Part shown: positions 45,218 through 57,037 of the stretch, in pieces
Layout of the letters: every line of letters begins with the position of its first letter
Numbering within the stretch: position 1 is the stretch's first letter
NCBI RefSeq assembly: GCF_000621325.1
Contig: NZ_JHYQ01000003.1
Location: 62,001 to 126,000 of the forward strand
Direction of reading: 5' to 3'
DNA: 64,000 nucleotides
DNA from: Thiothrix lacustris DSM 21227
Lineage (GTDB): Bacteria > Pseudomonadota > Gammaproteobacteria > Thiotrichales > Thiotrichaceae
The notes under the pieces: generated by a model
Told to the model about the DNA's origin: nothing
Seen by the model: only the letters and a program-made list of their open reading frames with translations
Databases searched by the model: none
Made by a program: the position numbers and the translations under genes

Positions 45218-47146
45218 ATGCCAGTCATTACCCTCCCTGACGGAAGTCAACGTTCCTACGAATCCCCTTTATCTGTACTAGCAGTTGCTGCCGACATCGG
45301 CGCAGGTCTTGCTAAAGCTACGCTTGCAGGCAAAGTTGACGGCGAATTGGTTGATGCCAGCCACATAATCGCTCAAGATGCTTCCCTCAGTATTATTACC
45401 GCGAAAGATGCCGAAGGCTTGGATGTTATCCGACATTCCGCTGCGCATCTGATGGCACAAGCCGTGAAACAACTGTTCCCGGATGTGCAAGTCACCATCG
45501 GTCCGACGATCGAAAACGGTTTCTACTACGATTTTGCCTCCTCACGCCCCTTCGCGCCTGAAGATTTAGTGGCGATTGATGCGCGGATGCAAAATCTGAT
45601 CAAACAAGACATCCCGGTCGAGCGCAGCACCCTGTCACGCGACGAAGCCATCAGCTTCTTCCTGAACATGGGTGAAAAATACAAAGCGGAAATCATCGAA
45701 AGCATTCCCGCCGACCAAACGCTGTCACTCTACCGCCAAGGCGATTTCATCGACTTGTGCCGTGGGCCACACGTCCCTAGCACCGGCAAAATTCCTTCTG
45801 TCAAAGTGATGAAAGTTGCGGGCGCTTACTGGCGCGGCAACTCCAAAAATGAAATGCTGCAACGCATTTACGGCACCGCATGGCCTAACAAGAAAGAGCT
45901 ACAAGCTTATCTGACCATGTTGGAAGAGGCTGAAAAGCGCGACCACCGCAAACTGGGTCGTCAATTGGATATGTTCCATTTCGACGAACAAGCGCCCGGT
46001 GCAGTATTCTGGCATCCAAAAGGCTGGACAGTATTCCAGGAACTGATTGGTTACATGCGCCAACGTCAGCAACGTGCTGGTTACGTTGAAGTAAATACCC
46101 CGGACGTGATGGATCGCAGCCTGTGGGAAACCTCCGGTCACTGGTTCAATTACCGTGACAATATGTTCACCACGACCACCGAAGACGAGCGCGTTTTCGC
46201 CCTGAAACCGATGAACTGCCCCGGTGGCATGTTGATGTTTTCACAAGGGCTGAAAAGCTACCGCGATCTGCCGCTGCGTATGGCTGAATTTGGCAAGGTA
46301 CACCGTTACGAACCCTCCGGTGCGTTGCACGGCCTGATGCGTGTGCGCCATTTCACCCAGGATGATGCCCATATTTTCTGCACCGAAGGCCAGATGGCGC
46401 AAGAGTGCAAAGACGTAGTGGCGCTGGTGCTCGACATTTACAAAGAATTTGGCTTTGAAAATATCCACATCAAACTGTCTACTCGTCCAGAGAACCGCAT
46501 CGGTTCGGATGAAAGTTGGGATATTCTCGAACACGCCCTCGGTGATGCGCTGGAAAGCATGGCCTTGCCATACACACTGTTTCCGGGCGAAGGCGCGTTT
46601 TACGGCCCCAAGCTGGAATTCGTATTGCGTGATGCCATCGGGCGTGACTGGCAGTGTGGTACTTTGCAGGTTGACATGAGTTTGCCTGAGCGTTTTGACC
46701 TGACCTACGTGGCTGAAGACAATACCCGTAAACGTCCTGTTATGTTGCATCGCGCTTTGTTTGGTTCACTGGAACGCTTTACTGGCATCCTCATTGAGCA
46801 TTACGAAGGCAAATTCCCGCTGTGGTTATCACCAGTGCAAGCTGTCGTGATGAATATCACTGACAAACAGGCTGATTTCGTGCAAGATACAGTCAAGCAG
46901 CTACAGCAAGCGGGTATCCGCGCCGTAGCAGACTTGAGAAATGAAAAAATTGGCTTTAAAATCCGTGAACATACTATGCAGCGTGTCCCGTACCTGTTGG
47001 TAGTCGGGGATCGCGAAGTGGAAACACAATCTGTAGCTATGCGCACACGTTCCGGTAAAGACTTGGGAACCTTCCCATTGGTGGAAGTTCAACAACGTCT
47101 GACGGCCGAAATTGCATCGCGGCGCTTATTACTATCTGAGGATTAA
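45218..47146 (+). CDS. thrS: Threonyl-tRNA synthetase
   Basis: 642 residues, full-length class II synthetase. TGS domain (1-62), editing domain with [10 protein letters not shown] (HxxxH zinc/editing site), catalytic core with [12 protein letters not shown] (zinc Cys) and [14 protein letters not shown], and C-terminal anticodon domain from about 535. Charges tRNA-Thr. GGAG lies 7 bp before the ATG. The stop TAA overlaps the infC start region, as in other gammaproteobacteria where thrS-infC-rpmI-rplT are co-transcribed. Confidence 0.97.
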   Translation: MPVITLPDGSQRSYESPLSVLAVAADIGAGLAKATLAGKVDGELVDASHIIAQDASLSIITAKDAEGLDVIRHSAAHLMAQAVKQLFPDVQVTIGPTIENGFYYDFASSRPFAPEDLVAIDARMQNLIKQDIPVERSTLSRDEAISFFLNMGEKYKAEIIESIPADQTLSLYRQGDFIDLCRGPHVPSTGKIPSVKVMKVAGAYWRGNSKNEMLQRIYGTAWPNKKELQAYLTMLEEAEKRDHRKLGRQLDMFHFDEQAPGAVFWHPKGWTVFQELIGYMRQRQQRAGYVEVNTPDVMDRSLWETSGHWFNYRDNMFTTTTEDERVFALKPMNCPGGMLMFSQGLKSYRDLPLRMAEFGKVHRYEPSGALHGLMRVRHFTQDDAHIFCTEGQMAQECKDVVALVLDIYKEFGFENIHIKLSTRPENRIGSDESWDILEHALGDALESMALPYTLFPGEGAFYGPKLEFVLRDAIGRDWQCGTLQVDMSLPERFDLTYVAEDNTRKRPVMLHRALFGSLERFTGILIEHYEGKFPLWLSPVQAVVMNITDKQADFVQDTVKQLQQAGIRAVADLRNEKIGFKIREHTMQRVPYLLVVGDREVETQSVAMRTRSGKDLGTFPLVEVQQRLTAEIASRRLLLSED

Positions 47147-47150
47147 ACTT

Positions 47151-47678
47151 ATCGCTCTCGAAAAAGAACATCGTATTAATGACGACATCAATGTACCTAA
47201 GATTCGTCTGATTGATGCGGAAGGTGAAAATCACGGTGTCGTTTCCTTGCGTGATGCAATGGAAATGGCTTTTGAAGCTGAACTCGATCTGGTGGAAATC
47301 GTACCCAATGCGAAGCCGCCGGTTTGCCGCATTATGGATTACGGCAAATTCCGTTTCGATGAAAGCAAAAAAGCCGCAATAGCCCGTAAGAACCAGAAAC
47401 AAGTGCAGGTCAAGGAAATCAAGATGCGTCCGGCGACGGATGAAGGCGATTACCAGATCAAACTGCGTAAGCTCAAAGAGTTTCTGGAAGAGGGCGATAA
47501 AGTTAAAGTCACCCTGCGCTTCAAAGGTCGTGAAATGGCCCACAAAGAGCTGGGGATGGATGTCCTCAAGCGCGTTGAGAAAGAGCTGGAAGAACTGGCG
47601 GTTGTCGAACAGTTCCCACGTCTCGAAGGCCGTCAAATGGTCATGATGCTCGGCGCGAAAAAGAAACCGGTGGTTTAG
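47151..47678 (+). CDS. infC: Translation initiation factor IF-3, non-AUG start
   Basis: 175 residues if translation starts at ATC 47151. IF-3 N domain ([20 protein letters not shown]), linker, and C domain with [18 protein letters not shown]. No ATG or GTG precedes the conserved N terminus in this frame except one at 47112 deep inside thrS. The GAGG at 47138-47141 is 9 bp before ATC 47151 and adjoins ATT 47142, so ATC fits the ribosome site best and ATT is the alternative. Rare AUU/AUC/AUA start codons of infC are known to allow IF-3 to repress its own translation. Confidence 0.93.
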   Translation: MALEKEHRINDDINVPKIRLIDAEGENHGVVSLRDAMEMAFEAELDLVEIVPNAKPPVCRIMDYGKFRFDESKKAAIARKNQKQVQVKEIKMRPATDEGDYQIKLRKLKEFLEEGDKVKVTLRFKGREMAHKELGMDVLKRVEKELEELAVVEQFPRLEGRQMVMMLGAKKKPVV

Positions 47679-47700
47679 TTTTAATACAACACCGGAACAC

Positions 47701-47737
47701 CATCCTGTTAAGGCAAGGCACTCTTGCAGGATGTTTT
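47701..47737 (+). promoter_or_regulatory. Leader hairpin upstream of rpmI-rplT
   Basis: CATCCTG pairs with CAGGATG (47727-47733), with an inner CAAG/CTTG stem, followed by TTTT. It lies between infC and rpmI where L20 binds the leader of the rpmI-rplT mRNA in gammaproteobacteria and where terminators can occur. It could be an L20 site or a weak terminator/attenuator; the sequence alone does not decide. Confidence 0.5.
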
Positions 47738-47763
47738 ATCTACCTTATGAAAAGGAGACCAAG

Positions 47764-47964
47764 ATGCCTAAGATGAAAAGTAGCCGTGCTGCGGCCAAAC
47801 GTTTCAAGAAGAGCGGCAGTGGCTTGTTTAAACGCAAGCAGTCACACCTGCGTCATATCTTGACCAAGAAATCCACCAAGCGTAAGCGTCATTTGCGTTC
47901 AGGCGACAACTTTGTTGTGGCTGCGGATCACGCTAATGTGCAAAAAATGTTGCCCTACGCATAA
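47764..47964 (+). CDS. rpmI: 50S ribosomal protein L35
   Basis: 66 residues, exactly the usual length: [20 protein letters not shown], very basic, with [20 protein letters not shown]. Start at 47764 is chosen because AAAAGGAG precedes it by 6 bp; the frame is open further upstream but that part is the leader. Between infC and rplT as expected. Confidence 0.97.
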   Translation: MPKMKSSRAAAKRFKKSGSGLFKRKQSHLRHILTKKSTKRKRHLRSGDNFVVAADHANVQKMLPYA

Positions 47965-47981
47965 TCAGGAGGATTTGAAAC

Positions 47982-48341
47982 ATGGCAAGAGTTAAACGTG
48001 GTGTAACGGCACATGCCCGTCACAAGAAAATCCTCAAGCTGGCAAAAGGCTACTACGGTGCCCGCAGCCGGGTCTATCGGGTTGCACATCAGGCAGTCAT
48101 CAAGGCTGGCCAATACGCATTCCGTGACCGCCGTCAAAAGAAACGCCAATTCCGCGCTCTGTGGATCGTGCGTATCAATGCCGGTGCTCGTCTGTTCGGT
48201 CTGTCTTACAGCCGCATGATGAATGGTCTGAAGAAAGCTAACATTAGTCTTGACCGTAAGGTTTTGGCTGATTTGGCCGTCCATGACATCGCTGCGTTTG
48301 GTGCAGTTGCAGAAAAGGCAAAAGCTGCCCTGACTGCTTAA
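47982..48341 (+). CDS. rplT: 50S ribosomal protein L20
   Basis: 119 residues with all family blocks: [67 protein letters not shown] and [14 protein letters not shown]. Binds 23S rRNA early in 50S assembly and autoregulates the rpmI-rplT mRNA in related bacteria. AGGAGG precedes the ATG by about 8 bp. Confidence 0.97.
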   Translation: MARVKRGVTAHARHKKILKLAKGYYGARSRVYRVAHQAVIKAGQYAFRDRRQKKRQFRALWIVRINAGARLFGLSYSRMMNGLKKANISLDRKVLADLAVHDIAAFGAVAEKAKAALTA

Positions 48342-48373
48342 GCTGCATTAAGATGCGCTGAAAATACCCGTAA

Positions 48374-49477
<1,104 letters not shown>

Positions 49478-49490
49478 ACGGAGTAACCTT

Positions 49491-51878
49491 ATGAAAGTCA
49501 GTGAAAAATGGCTGCGTGAGTGGATTAATACGCCGCAGACGCTGGATGCCATTGCCGACAAACTCACCATGTCTGGCTGTGAAGTGGAATCCCGCGACCC
49601 GGTAGCGACCGCTTTTACCAGCATCGTGGTTGGCCATGTGCTGGAGCGTGAAAAACACCCCGACGCCGACAAACTGAGCGTGTGCAAAGTGGATGGCGGG
49701 CAGGGCGAAATCCTGCAAATCGTTTGTGGTGCTAGCAATGTACGGGCTGGCCTGAAAGTGCCGTTGGCATTAATCGGCGCAGTGCTGCCATTACCCGACG
49801 GTGCGGATCTGAAGATCAAAAAGGGCAAGCTGCGTGGGATAGAATCCTTCGGCATGTTGTGTTCTTCCACCGAACTGGGTATGTCTGACAAGTCCGATGG
49901 CTTGCTGGAATTGCCGGAAGATGCGCCTGTCGGTGCAGATATCCGCGATTACCTCAAGCTCAACGATGAAGTCATCGAGTTGGCCATCACCGCCAATCGT
50001 GGCGATTGCATGAGCATGATTGGCGTGGCGCGTGAAACCGCGTTGGTGATGGATGTGCCGTTGAACGTGCCGGAAATCCCCGCACAGGCGACCCAACATA
50101 CCGATACCTTCCCGGTTGATTTGCAGGCGACAGATGCTTGCCCACGTTACGTCGGGCGCATTATCCGCAATATCAACCCGCAAGCTACCACGCCGATCTG
50201 GATGCAGGAAAAGCTGCGCCGCGCGGGTATCCGCAGCATTTCCGCGACGGTGGATGTGACCAACTACGTGTTGCTGGAACTCGGTCAGCCGATGCACGCT
50301 TTCGACCTCGATACGCTGCAATCCGGCATTGTGGTGCGCTACGCCAAGGCTGGCGAAACCCTGAAAATGCTCGATGGACAAACGGTCACCTTGCGTGACG
50401 ACACGCTGGTGATTGCCGATGCTGAAAAAGCCGTAGCAATGGCAGGCATTATGGGTGGCGAGCCGACTTCGGTGACGGATGCTACCCGCAATGTGTTTCT
50501 GGAAAGTGCTCATTTCCGCCCGCACAAAATCATGGGCAAGGCGCGAAGCTATGGCCTGCAAACCGATTCTGCCGCCCGTTTCGAGCGTGGGGTTGACCCG
50601 GATATGCCGGTCAAGGCGATGGAACGTGCTACCCAACTGATCGTGGATATCTGTGGTGGGGAAGTGGGAACCGTGGTGGATACCCTTGCCGACCCCAGCT
50701 TGCTGCACCGCAAAGCCATTTTGCTGCGCCCTGAGCGCATCCGCCGCGTACTCGGTGTGACGATGGATGCAGCGACAGTCGAAGGCGTGCTGACGCGTCT
50801 GAACTGCGAATTCAGCCAGAGCGAAGCCGGTTGGCAGGTACAAGCACCTTTGGCACGTTTCGATCTGAATATCGAAGAAGATTTGATCGAAGAGCTGGCG
50901 CGGGTACGTGGCTACGATGCGATCCCGGCGGAATTGCGTCCGCGTGCGCCGCGTATTACCCAACCGAGCGAAACGGCTGTCAAGCGTGAACATTTGCGGC
51001 AGTTATTGGTGGCGCGTGGTTATCAGGAAGCAGTGACCTTCAGTTTCGTTGACCCCAAAATGGAAGCGACGCTGGCGCCAACGACCGAGAGTATTGCGTT
51101 GGCTAACCCAATTTCAGCCGATTTGGGCGTCATGCGTAGTACCTTGTGGTCAGGTTTATTGCGTTCGGTGGCTTATAACCTGAACCGCCAGCAAAACCGG
51201 GTGCGTTTGTTTGAGATCGGCCCAGCGTTTTTCCAAGGCGAAGATGGCAAGCCGCAGCAAAAAACCATGCTTTCTGGGGTATTGACCGGAAATCTTTACC
51301 CGGAACAGTGGGGACAGGTGAACCGATCCGTCGATTTTTACGACTTGAAAGGGGATGTGGAAACCTTGCTGGCACAAGTGAGCGGCACGCGCTTCCATTT
51401 TGCCCCGGTTGCCCATGCGGCATTGCACCCCGGTCAGTCAGCGGAAATCATGACGGATAATGCGGTGGTTGGCTGGATGGGTATGTTACACCCTCAGATT
51501 GAGGAACAGCTTGGTCTGGAACAACCGACTTACCTGTTTGAACTGGATATGGCGCTGTTGATGCAGCGGACGCTGCCAAAGTATCAGGCGGTTTCCAAAT
51601 TCCCGGCAATTCGTCGTGATCTGGCTTTGCTGGTCAGGGAAGATACGTTGGCGGTTGCTTTGGAAAATGCTGTGAAAAAAGCAGCAATTCCACAGCTAAT
51701 GTCTTATTATTTATTCGATGTCTATACGGGTAAAGGCATACAAGAAGGTCAGAAAAGCGTGGCTTTGAGCTTGATTTTGCAAGATTTTTCACGCACGCTT
51801 GAAGACGCAGAAATCAATCGGATCGTCAACGCAGTGGTTACCTCGCTTCAGGAAGAAGTCGGTGCTGTATTGCGATAA
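49491..51878 (+). CDS. pheT: Phenylalanyl-tRNA synthetase beta subunit
   Basis: 795 residues, standard size. N-terminal EMAP-like tRNA-binding domain (about 40-150, HPDADKLSVCKVD), B3/B4 editing domain, B5 domain, the catalytic-like core (GDVETLLAQVSG, HPGQSAEI) and the C-terminal anticodon-binding FDX-ACB domain (SKFPAIRRDLALLV). GGAG lies 8 bp before the ATG. Confidence 0.97.
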   Translation: MKVSEKWLREWINTPQTLDAIADKLTMSGCEVESRDPVATAFTSIVVGHVLEREKHPDADKLSVCKVDGGQGEILQIVCGASNVRAGLKVPLALIGAVLPLPDGADLKIKKGKLRGIESFGMLCSSTELGMSDKSDGLLELPEDAPVGADIRDYLKLNDEVIELAITANRGDCMSMIGVARETALVMDVPLNVPEIPAQATQHTDTFPVDLQATDACPRYVGRIIRNINPQATTPIWMQEKLRRAGIRSISATVDVTNYVLLELGQPMHAFDLDTLQSGIVVRYAKAGETLKMLDGQTVTLRDDTLVIADAEKAVAMAGIMGGEPTSVTDATRNVFLESAHFRPHKIMGKARSYGLQTDSAARFERGVDPDMPVKAMERATQLIVDICGGEVGTVVDTLADPSLLHRKAILLRPERIRRVLGVTMDAATVEGVLTRLNCEFSQSEAGWQVQAPLARFDLNIEEDLIEELARVRGYDAIPAELRPRAPRITQPSETAVKREHLRQLLVARGYQEAVTFSFVDPKMEATLAPTTESIALANPISADLGVMRSTLWSGLLRSVAYNLNRQQNRVRLFEIGPAFFQGEDGKPQQKTMLSGVLTGNLYPEQWGQVNRSVDFYDLKGDVETLLAQVSGTRFHFAPVAHAALHPGQSAEIMTDNAVVGWMGMLHPQIEEQLGLEQPTYLFELDMALLMQRTLPKYQAVSKFPAIRRDLALLVREDTLAVALENAVKKAAIPQLMSYYLFDVYTGKGIQEGQKSVALSLILQDFSRTLEDAEINRIVNAVVTSLQEEVGAVLR

Positions 51879-51893
51879 ACAGGGAGAAAATGC

Positions 51894-52202
51894 ATGACAA
51901 CAACATTAACCAAAGCAGACATGGTTGAACATCTGTTTGAAGAATTAGGCTTGAATAAACGTGAAGCCAAAGATTTGGTCGAGATGTTTTTCGAAGAAGT
52001 CCGTGATGCCTTGGAAACAGGTAAAAATGTAAAATTATCCGGGTTTGGTAATTTTATGCTGCGTGACAAAACGCAGCGTCCGGGACGTAACCCGAAAACG
52101 GGTGAGGAAATTCCGGTAACAGCACGGCGTGTGGTTACTTTCCGTCCGGGGCAGAAGCTCAAACAACGGGTAGAGGAATATGGAAGCAACAACGCCCAAT
52201 AG
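51894..52202 (+). CDS. ihfA: Integration host factor alpha subunit
   Basis: 102 residues, HU/IHF fold: [39 protein letters not shown] and the DNA-intercalating arm [14 protein letters not shown], where the Pro after KN/NP is the kink residue. Heterodimer with IhfB bends DNA. Position directly after pheT and overlapping a MerR gene is the standard gammaproteobacterial arrangement. Confidence 0.95.
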   Translation: MTTTLTKADMVEHLFEELGLNKREAKDLVEMFFEEVRDALETGKNVKLSGFGNFMLRDKTQRPGRNPKTGEEIPVTARRVVTFRPGQKLKQRVEEYGSNNAQ

Positions 52203-52560
52203 CCAACTGCCACCCATTCCGAGCAAGCGTTACTTCACCATTGGTGAGGTTAGCGACTTGTGCGGGGTGAAAACGCACGTATTGCGCTATTGGGAACAGG
52301 AGTTTCCTTCCCTCAAGCCGATGAAACGGCGGGGTAACCGCCGTTATTATCAGCGTGAAGATGTGTTGCTGATTCGTCAGATTCGCGCCTTGCTGTATGA
52401 GCAGGGTTATACCATCAGTGGTGCGCGTCAGAAATTGCTGGACGAGGTGCATACACCACCAGCAGCAGTATTGCCATTGGAGCCTATTGTGGTCAACGGA
52501 CACGACGTTGCACCTTTGGTAGAAGAGCTGGAACGTATTTTGTATATCCTTAAATGTTGA
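52180..52560 (+). CDS. MerR-family transcriptional regulator
   Basis: 126 residues. N-terminal winged helix: [46 protein letters not shown], followed by a short dimerisation helix ending in LERILYILK. This small MerR protein without a sensory cysteine cluster is the one commonly found after ihfA. Its regulon is unknown. Overlaps the 3' end of ihfA by 23 bp, so the two are co-transcribed. Confidence 0.92.
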   Translation: MEATTPNSQLPPIPSKRYFTIGEVSDLCGVKTHVLRYWEQEFPSLKPMKRRGNRRYYQREDVLLIRQIRALLYEQGYTISGARQKLLDEVHTPPAAVLPLEPIVVNGHDVAPLVEELERILYILKC

Positions 52561-52567
52561 TTTAAGC

Positions 52568-52596
52568 TTGAGCTTACCAGACGATTAATGTATGCT
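52568..52596 (+). promoter_or_regulatory. Sigma-70 promoter of tRNA-Pro
   Basis: TTGAGC, 17 bp, TATGCT, ending 14 bp before the mature tRNA. Placed just after the MerR stop codon. Confidence 0.65.
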
Positions 52597-52610
52597 CTCT
52601 TCCCTTCGGT

Positions 52611-52687
52611 CGGGGCGTAGCGCAGCCTGGTAGCGCACCACACTGGGGGTGTGGGGGTCGTAGGTTCGAATCCTATCGTCCCGACCA
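52611..52687 (+). tRNA. tRNA-Pro (GGG)
   Basis: 77 nt. Acceptor CGGGGCG / CGTCCCG (one G-T pair), discriminator A, encoded CCA. D-arm AGCGCAGCCTGGTAGCGC, anticodon stem CCACA/TGTGG with loop CTGGGGG, anticodon GGG. T-arm TAGGTTCGAATCCTA. The C1-G72 first pair is the normal identity feature of bacterial proline tRNAs. Confidence 0.97.
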
Positions 52688-52705
52688 ACTATTCTTTTCA
52701 AATCA

Positions 52706-53719
52706 ATGTTATTGATTTTGCCAAACAAGTCCCACATTCATTTCTTCCTACCCGGTTTATTTCAGCCGCTCGCACTTTGGCGTAAAGATTTTGCCTTTCA
52801 GCCTGTCGCTGAAAACCTGTTGCGTTTGTGTGCTGGTGCCACTGTCGAGACCTTGCCTGTGCAAGGGCTAGAAAATACCTTGTTCCACCAAGCCGGGCAT
52901 CCCGCTGATACCGAACTTCCCTTTGCCTATTACCGCTACCTGCTGGACTTTGGCGTGCCACCACCGCAAGCCTTGCTGTGTGCTGACCCGGTATTGTTAA
53001 AAAGTGGGCAGGACAGCGTAGTCATGCAGCCTAGCTTGCCGCACCTCACTGAGCAGGAAATGGCAACCTTACTGACCTTGCTGAACAGCCATCTCGCAGA
53101 AGATGGTCTGCAACTGGTGGCAAAACACCCGCAACGCTGGTATTTGCTAGGTGACAGGGTGCAGGGCACAACACCCTTGCGCACTGTGCCGCTCTCGCAA
53201 GCCCTCGGACAAAGTATCTTTGCGCTATTACCCCAAGGCGACAAACGCTACTGGCATCGCTTGCTGAATGAAATCCAGATGCTGCTGCACACCAGTGAAA
53301 TCCCCGCCGTCAACGCCCTATGGCTGTGGGGGGCATCCAGTTCTTCACTTCCCTCTTTGCAAAAGGGAAGCTGGGGGGGATTTCTCGGCTCAAGCACAAC
53401 CGCCGAAGTCATGGCTTCAGCCACTAACACCCCGTATCACCCCGTCACCACGTTCGCTGACTGTCAGGTTGACGCAGGCAACTATGCGATCATCCTCGAA
53501 GACTTACACATTCCCAGCGTTACTGATGATCTGCACCATTGGGAGCAAGCCCACGCCGAGCTGGAAGCGTACTGGTTTGCCCCAGCACTGGCGGGCATGA
53601 AATCGAGTAAGTTCGACATCAGCATCAGTGCTTGCGACGGGCGTTTGCTGCATTGCCAAGCATCACCTGCCTGGAAATTCTGGCAAACCCGTGCTGCGAA
53701 TTGGGATCAGCTTATCTGA
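52706..53719 (+). CDS. COG4255-type protein (RpfE-like / phosphoglycerate-mutase-like, uncharacterised)
   Basis: 337 residues. The N-terminal HIHFFLPGLFQPLALW and central FAYYRYLLDFG, CADPVLLKSGQDSVVMQP and WYLLGD segments fit the conserved proteobacterial family COG4255, distantly related to cofactor-independent phosphoglycerate mutases. The function is unknown. Residues about 211-229 are encoded by a palindromic repeat (53338-53390) inserted in frame. The stop overlaps the convergent xseA stop by 8 bp. It starts 18 bp after tRNA-Pro and may be read from its promoter. Confidence 0.65.
   Translation: MLLILPNKSHIHFFLPGLFQPLALWRKDFAFQPVAENLLRLCAGATVETLPVQGLENTLFHQAGHPADTELPFAYYRYLLDFGVPPPQALLCADPVLLKSGQDSVVMQPSLPHLTEQEMATLLTLLNSHLAEDGLQLVAKHPQRWYLLGDRVQGTTPLRTVPLSQALGQSIFALLPQGDKRYWHRLLNEIQMLLHTSEIPAVNALWLWGASSSSLPSLQKGSWGGFLGSSTTAEVMASATNTPYHPVTTFADCQVDAGNYAIILEDLHIPSVTDDLHHWEQAHAELEAYWFAPALAGMKSSKFDISISACDGRLLHCQASPAWKFWQTRAANWDQLI
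53338..53390 (+). repeat. Palindromic repeat inside a coding sequence
   Basis: Contains CTTCCCT (53347-53353), the self-complementary TTTGCAAA, and AGGGAAG (53363-53369), followed by CTGGGGGGGATTTCTC. The form resembles small dispersed CCCCC-TTTGCAAA-GGG palindromes found between genes in many bacteria. Here it adds about 18 residues (SSSSLPSLQKGSWGGFL region) without breaking the frame. Confidence 0.65.
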
Positions 53720-54914
53720 CGCTGGTGACAATGCTCTCGAAACGGCCATCCTTGATTTGGGTGATAACCGTTTCGCCCAGCCGCAGGGTGTTGGTATTGC
53801 GTACCACTTGCCCAGACTCTGCCATGCGGGTAATGCCGTAACCACGCTCCAGCACCGCAAGTGGGCTGAGTGCATGAAGCTTTCCCGCCTGAATTTGCAG
53901 CTTGTCATGTCGCCGCCCAAAGTAACGTTGGATAGCCGCTTGCAAACGCATCTCCAGTTCATCCAGCCGTTGCGCTTTTTGTTGTAAGCGATTGGTAGGG
54001 CGCTGGTTTTCAAGGCGCTGCCGTAAGCGGCGCAGGTGTTCGCCCGCGAGTTGTAAACGGCGTTGCTGGTTACGCTGTAACTGGGAAAATAGCCGTTGGG
54101 TATGGGTTTGCAGCGCCGCCATATCGGGGCTGACCAATTCCGCTGCCGCTGACGGGGTAGGGGCGCGAAGATCGGCGACGAAATCGGCAATGGTGAAGTC
54201 GATTTCATGCCCGACCCCGCTGATGATCGGCAAAGAACAAGCGTGGATGGCGTGTGCAACCACTTCCTCATTAAACGACCACAGGTCTTCGATCGAACCG
54301 CCGCCGCGCGTCAAAATCAGTACATCACAACGTTGCTCGCGGTCAGCCTGGCGGATGGCGTTAACAATCTGTTCCTTGGAGCCTTCGCCTTGTACTAGCA
54401 CCGGGTAAATCATCACCGGAATTTGTGGGCAACGGCGTTTCAGTACATTGAGAATGTCGCGGATCGCCGCACCAGTAGGTGAGGTAATAACCCCAATACA
54501 GCGCGGGAAGGCAGGCAGCGGCTGTTTGTGTTCGCTGGAAAATAGACCTTGCGCGTGTAATTGGCGTTTAAGTTCCTCGAACTGGCGTTGTAATACGCCC
54601 ACCCCGGTATCTTCCATGTGCTCGATGATGAACTGGTATTCGCCACGGGGTTCGTAAAGGCCGACCTTGCCGCGTACCAATACTTTCAGGCCATTTTTGG
54701 GGGCAAGCTTTAAGGTTGAGGCGCGTCCCTTGAACATGGCGCAACGCACTTGGGCGCTGGCATCTTTTAGGCTGAAGTATAAATGACCAGACGAGGCACG
54801 GATAAAGTTGGAGATTTCGCCTTCCACCCACAAGGCAGGGAAGCCTTGCGAGAGCAACTGGCCAACTTCGGCGTTGAGTTGGGAAATGCTGAGGGTGATA
54901 CGTTCTGTTTGCAT
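53712..54914 (-). CDS. xseA: Exodeoxyribonuclease VII large subunit
   Basis: 400 residues from ATG 54914 (an upstream in-frame ATG at 54944 lies inside a terminator hairpin). N-terminal OB-fold (ITLSISQLNAEVGQLL, LWVEGEISNF, HLYFSLKD), then the exonuclease domain with IGVITSPTGAAIRDILNVLKRR, LTRGGGSIEDLWSFNEE and SGVGHEIDFTIADFVADLRAPTPSAAAEL, a coiled-coil region (about 275-345) and a C-terminal ERGYGIT segment. Slightly shorter than E. coli XseA (456). Degrades single-stranded DNA with the small subunit XseB, which is not in this window. Confidence 0.95.
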   Translation of the reverse strand: MQTERITLSISQLNAEVGQLLSQGFPALWVEGEISNFIRASSGHLYFSLKDASAQVRCAMFKGRASTLKLAPKNGLKVLVRGKVGLYEPRGEYQFIIEHMEDTGVGVLQRQFEELKRQLHAQGLFSSEHKQPLPAFPRCIGVITSPTGAAIRDILNVLKRRCPQIPVMIYPVLVQGEGSKEQIVNAIRQADREQRCDVLILTRGGGSIEDLWSFNEEVVAHAIHACSLPIISGVGHEIDFTIADFVADLRAPTPSAAAELVSPDMAALQTHTQRLFSQLQRNQQRRLQLAGEHLRRLRQRLENQRPTNRLQQKAQRLDELEMRLQAAIQRYFGRRHDKLQIQAGKLHALSPLAVLERGYGITRMAESGQVVRNTNTLRLGETVITQIKDGRFESIVTSVR

Positions 54915-54927
54915 GACATCACTGTAT

Positions 54928-54958
54928 AAAAAAAGCCGAGACATTGCCCGGCTTTTTT
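54928..54958 (-). terminator. Intrinsic terminator after the small exported-protein gene
   Basis: AAAAAAGCCG / CGGCTTTTTT hairpin with A and T runs on both sides. It lies 22 bp after the 54981 stop (reverse strand) and 14 bp upstream of xseA, so xseA needs read-through or a promoter overlapping the hairpin. Confidence 0.85.
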
Positions 54959-54980
54959 GAAAGGGTCTTGTGAAAAGTGC

Positions 54981-55373
54981 TTAGCTTTTTGCGGCTGGTG
55001 CTTCCGGTGCGGCGACAGGGCCAGCTGTTTTGGCTTTTTCAGCTTGCTCCAGACCTTGCTTGCCTGCGGTTTCAACGGCTTTAGCGATTTTCATGGCATC
55101 TTCATTTTTGCCATCATTCGCTGCCTTGATGGCATCTTCCAGATGTGTGGAAGCTGGCTGGTCTTTCCAGAACCACTCAAAGCCCGCTTTTTTGGCAGCA
55201 TCATTCGCAGCTTGAGCGGCCTCAATGGCTGCTTTTACATCAGCATCGACTTTGGCTTTCAGTTCAACTTTATCTTCTTTTGGTGCTTTATCGGCTTTTT
55301 TGTCATCAGCAGCGATAGCAGTAGCAGTCATTAGGGACAGTGCTGTAACAGCAAACAGTGTTTTTAAGTTCAT
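54981..55373 (-). CDS. Small exported Ala/Lys-rich helical protein, possibly SoxXA-binding-like
   Basis: 130 residues from ATG 55373, with GGAGGAA about 10 bp upstream. Signal peptide ends in AIA (about residue 21). The mature part is Lys/Ala/Glu-rich and helical. The segment AAKKAGFEWFWKDQPASTHLEDAIKAA and then DAMKIAKAVETAGKQGLEQAEKA resembles the pattern of small SoxXA-binding (SoxK-like) proteins of sulfur oxidisers (EWxDT...A..L..A..QG...QA). No sox genes are nearby, so this is a tentative resemblance. A generic periplasmic coiled-coil protein is the alternative. Confidence 0.6.
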   Translation of the reverse strand: MNLKTLFAVTALSLMTATAIAADDKKADKAPKEDKVELKAKVDADVKAAIEAAQAANDAAKKAGFEWFWKDQPASTHLEDAIKAANDGKNEDAMKIAKAVETAGKQGLEQAEKAKTAGPVAAPEAPAAKS

Positions 55374-55455
55374 CAAAATAGGTTCCTCCTCTCCTAGATT
55401 ACGTCAATGAGATAAATCAAATTGCTTGAATTACTCTGAGGGGTATTGATAGCAG

Positions 55456-55484
55456 TTTACCGACTCAAGGTCAAACTCTATAAT
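55456..55484 (+). promoter_or_regulatory. Sigma-70 promoter of guaBA
   Basis: TTTACC, 17 bp, TATAAT. Transcription would start near 55491, giving about 29 nt of leader before ATG 55520 but only about 14 nt before ATG 55505; this favours 55520 as the guaB start. Confidence 0.72.
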
Positions 55485-55486
55485 GA

Positions 55487-56980
<1,494 letters not shown>

Positions 56981-56982
56981 GT

Positions 56983-57032
56983 ACCCCTCACCCCCAACCC
57001 CTCTCCCTCAAGGGGCGAGGGGAGCAAGAGAG
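56983..57032. repeat. Short palindromic CCCTCACCC-type repeat in the guaB-guaA gap
   Basis: CCCCTCACCCCCAACCCC, then CTCTCCCTCAAGGGGCGAGGGGAGCAAGAG. It is nearly identical in layout to 42141-42190 (reverse strand), including the TCAAGGGGCGAGGG arm. It occupies the guaA ribosome-site region, so it may affect guaA translation. Confidence 0.85.
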
Positions 57033-57037
57033 TTTTT

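Noticed and set aside
49791..50993. 400-residue reverse open frame
   Set aside because: Antisense to pheT; His/Arg-rich with no recognisable domain and no ribosome site.
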